From: an uncultured Prevotella sp.
GTDB taxonomy: Bacteria > Bacteroidota > Bacteroidia > Bacteroidales > Bacteroidaceae
Direction of reading: 5' to 3'
Assembly: GCA_900546605.1 (NCBI GenBank)
Contig: URDV01000006.1
Span: 1 to 23,475, forward strand
DNA length: 23,475 nucleotides
Positions 22,281-23,475 of the stretch are shown piece after piece; positions within the stretch are counted from its first letter, which is position 1, and each line of letters opens with the position of its first letter. Made by a program: the position numbers and the translations under genes. Below the pieces are notes generated by a model. The model did no database searches. It worked only from the letters and a program-made list of their open reading frames with translations, and had not been told where the DNA came from.

Positions 22281-22677
22281 GGGCCAGATTGGATTTGACA
22301 GCGAGACGGATCGGTGCGTAAGCATGCAGTGAGCCTGGAGGTGGTCACTTAAATCACGGCCTTCAACAATTTAACTGGCGAAAACAACTTTGCTCTCGCT
22401 GCCTAATCGAAGTATAGTAGACCAGGCTTAATTCCGACACAAGGTGTTGGAACGAGACATCACCCAAGCGCTCTTGCGCCGAAGCAACTTGACATGGTGG
22501 TGCAGATAAATCGGTGCTAGTTTGTGTTGGCCTTGCAACACGAGCGAACTTTTTAAAGGATAAGGTGTTGGTTGGTGGCGTAGGTCTTGCCAACACTCGA
22601 AAATCAAGTCTACGATAAGCATGTAGAAAGCGTATTGCTCCCTTGTTTGGACGAGGGTTCGAGCCCCTCCTGGTCCA
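22281..22677 (+). ncRNA. ssrA: Transfer-messenger RNA (tmRNA)
   Basis: Rescues stalled ribosomes and tags the unfinished protein for proteolysis. The 5' end GGGCCAG pairs over seven bases with CTGGTCC at the 3' end (one G-U), forming the alanine-tRNA-like acceptor stem, with discriminator A at 22677. The T arm is visible as GAGGGTTCGAGCCCCTC. The tag frame at 22377-22406 reads GENNFALAA then TAA, ending in the usual ALAA degradation signal; related Bacteroidales have GENNYALAA or GETNYALAA. The 3' CCA is not encoded (CTA follows), so it must be added. Pseudoknot segments lie between the tag and the 3' domain. Confidence 0.97.
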
Positions 22678-22735
22678 CTACTAAGTGTACTGATTATCAA
22701 TACTTTACACATAAGTAGCGACACTTTTTGATTTT

Positions 22736-22776
22736 GCCATGTTATTGTTTATCAAACAATGACATGGCTTTTTTCT
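22736..22776 (+). terminator. Terminator of ssrA
   Basis: GCCATGTTATTGTTT, loop ATC, AAACAATGACATGGC (one mismatch), followed by six or more T. It lies 58 bases after the tmRNA. Confidence 0.88.
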
Positions 22777-22815
22777 TTGCAACATCTGCAATGTCAATGT
22801 AGGGACGCATGATTT

Positions 22816-22997
22816 TAAGTAGGTGTTCAAAAAATTTTTTACATTAAAAGTGCATTATCGGGATGCAGATGTTTTCTTCATTTGAATGTTCCTGCCCCCC
22901 GATAACGGAGGGGTACCGAGCGGGATAGCGGACTATGTGATTGAGAATGAAGGAAACATCTGCGCCCAAGAAGTTAGTAAAAATGAAGACTACCATC
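22816..22997. mobile_element. Dispersed palindromic element, copy D (degenerate, about 180 bp)
   Basis: The left end is TAAGTAGGTGTTCAAAAAAT, as in B and C. Inner arms GCAGATGTTTTCTTCATT (22865-) and AATGAAGGAAACATCTGC (ending about 22964) pair well. The core GAGCGGGATAGCGGACTATGTGATTGA (22918-22944) is shared, with a small insertion. The right terminal sequence has decayed (only GACTACC remains). An extra TTATCGGG/CCCGATAA pair lies inside. It sits between the ssrA terminator and the end of the minus-strand membrane-protein gene. Its right boundary is approximate. Confidence 0.65.
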
Positions 22998-23022
22998 CAA
23001 TATTGTTATATGGGTCATCACA

Positions 23023-23310
23023 CTATTCTATGCCATCGTCTTTTAAATTGGGATGTTCGTAAATAGAATGGGCTATGCATCTTGCAATGTAAAGTAGAAT
23101 GCTAAGGAACATTACTCCACCTGACACAACACCGACAAGGGCATTTAATCTTTGAAAAGCATAATAGGAAAGCACTATTGCAAAAATTAAAAAGAATGCA
23201 GCTAAATAGCCTAAAATGCACTTTGCTTTTGCTGCACGTTTGCGCCGAGTCTTTTCTTTCGGAGTGAGATGTTCAATTACTTGAAATGATATATGACCCT
23301 TAATATCCAT
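23023..23310 (-). CDS. Small two-TM membrane protein, unknown
   Basis: 95 residues. A cytosolic-looking N-terminus with a basic stretch (TPKEKTRRKRAAKAK, about 16-30) precedes two hydrophobic segments (about 32-50, ILGYLAAFFLIFAIVLSYY, and 58-78), then a polar acidic tail. The positive-inside rule puts both ends in the cytoplasm. I do not recognise a family, and a role cannot be inferred from neighbours. ATG at 23310 is well placed. TAAGTTTG on the minus strand at 23412-23419 is a possible -7 box about 100 bases upstream, without a clear -33 element. Confidence 0.65.
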   Translation of the reverse strand: MDIKGHISFQVIEHLTPKEKTRRKRAAKAKCILGYLAAFFLIFAIVLSYYAFQRLNALVGVVSGGVMFLSILLYIARCIAHSIYEHPNLKDDGIE

Positions 23311-23475
23311 GGTTAAAATTTTCTTGAACTTTATGACATTATCTAAACTTTTATGTGAATCAGGGGTAGCCTTTATTATTAAATAGGCTGCACTTCGGCA
23401 AAGATTGCAAACAAACTTACATCTTCAAGAACTTGATAAAGTTGTTTTTTTCCATTACTAAATCTTTTCTACATC
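23311..23475. other. Right edge, no gene seen
   Basis: AT-rich sequence with no open frame of note. The only candidate signal is the minus-strand TAAGTTTG at 23412-23419. Confidence 0.4.

Noticed and set aside
22363..22724. Two minus-strand frames of 77 and 98 codons
   Set aside because: They lie across the tmRNA gene and its 3' end; the structured RNA explains the sequence.

Overview
The window looks like a chromosomal segment from a Bacteroidales bacterium, most likely Prevotella or a close relative in Prevotellaceae. This rests on family content (DUF4270 lipoprotein, DUF2027/Smr protein, the Bacteroidetes form of Mrp without a C-terminal CxxC, the 'TFSDPQ' form of TrmB), on Bacteroidetes-type promoters (TTG or TTTG, 19-20 bases, TAnnTTTG), on absent Shine-Dalgarno sequences, and on a tmRNA whose tag reads GENNFALAA. 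Genus is inference; no database search was possible.

Layout. 1-1177 (-): 5' part of a CLC-type chloride channel gene that runs off the left edge. 1178-4180: accessory patch. It holds a nested inverted repeat, two direct copies of a ~180-bp repeat (1678-1862 and 3463-3638) and, between them, a decayed phage morphogenesis fragment on the minus strand: the end of a PBSX-type terminase large subunit joined to a minor head protein with a C-terminal RelA/SpoT-like domain, in three reading frames. A small plus-strand ORF (1922-2236) converges on it. Right of the second repeat lies an orphan toxin-like C-terminal domain (3699-4013). 4164-5368 (-): panC-panD, two steps of pantothenate synthesis. 5709-8152 (+): a GT5-only glycogen synthase-like protein and a DUF4270 lipoprotein. 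8324-9483 (+): a sugar-phosphate nucleotidyltransferase and a small conserved protein. 9484-10135: non-coding, dense in palindromes and tandem repeats. 10136-15151 (-): xseA-xseB-trmB, then mrp and a DUF2027/Smr protein. 15599-19509 (+): etfB, etfA and an acyl-CoA dehydrogenase, a complete acyl-CoA oxidation and electron-transfer unit, with a clear promoter in front and a clear terminator behind. 19665-20494 (+): two CD225/dispanin-like small membrane proteins. 20692-22164 (+): sodium:solute symporter. 22281-22677 (+): ssrA (tmRNA) with promoter and terminator. 23023-23310 (-): small two-TM membrane protein.

The most unusual feature is the amount of structured non-coding DNA. Four dispersed elements (9529-9674, 12572-12756, 20488-20671, 22816-~22997) share terminal TAAGTAGGT-type ends, long nested inverted arms and a central GAGCGTAGCGGGCTACGTGA-like palindrome. 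They look like a family of non-autonomous mobile or REP/MITE-like elements sitting at gene ends. Further unrelated nested palindromes occur at 1398-1542, 4027-4178, 8158-8271 and 9821-9967. The second point of interest is the phage-head/toxin patch, where two different toxin-like C-terminal domains lie on either side of one copy of a duplicated repeat.
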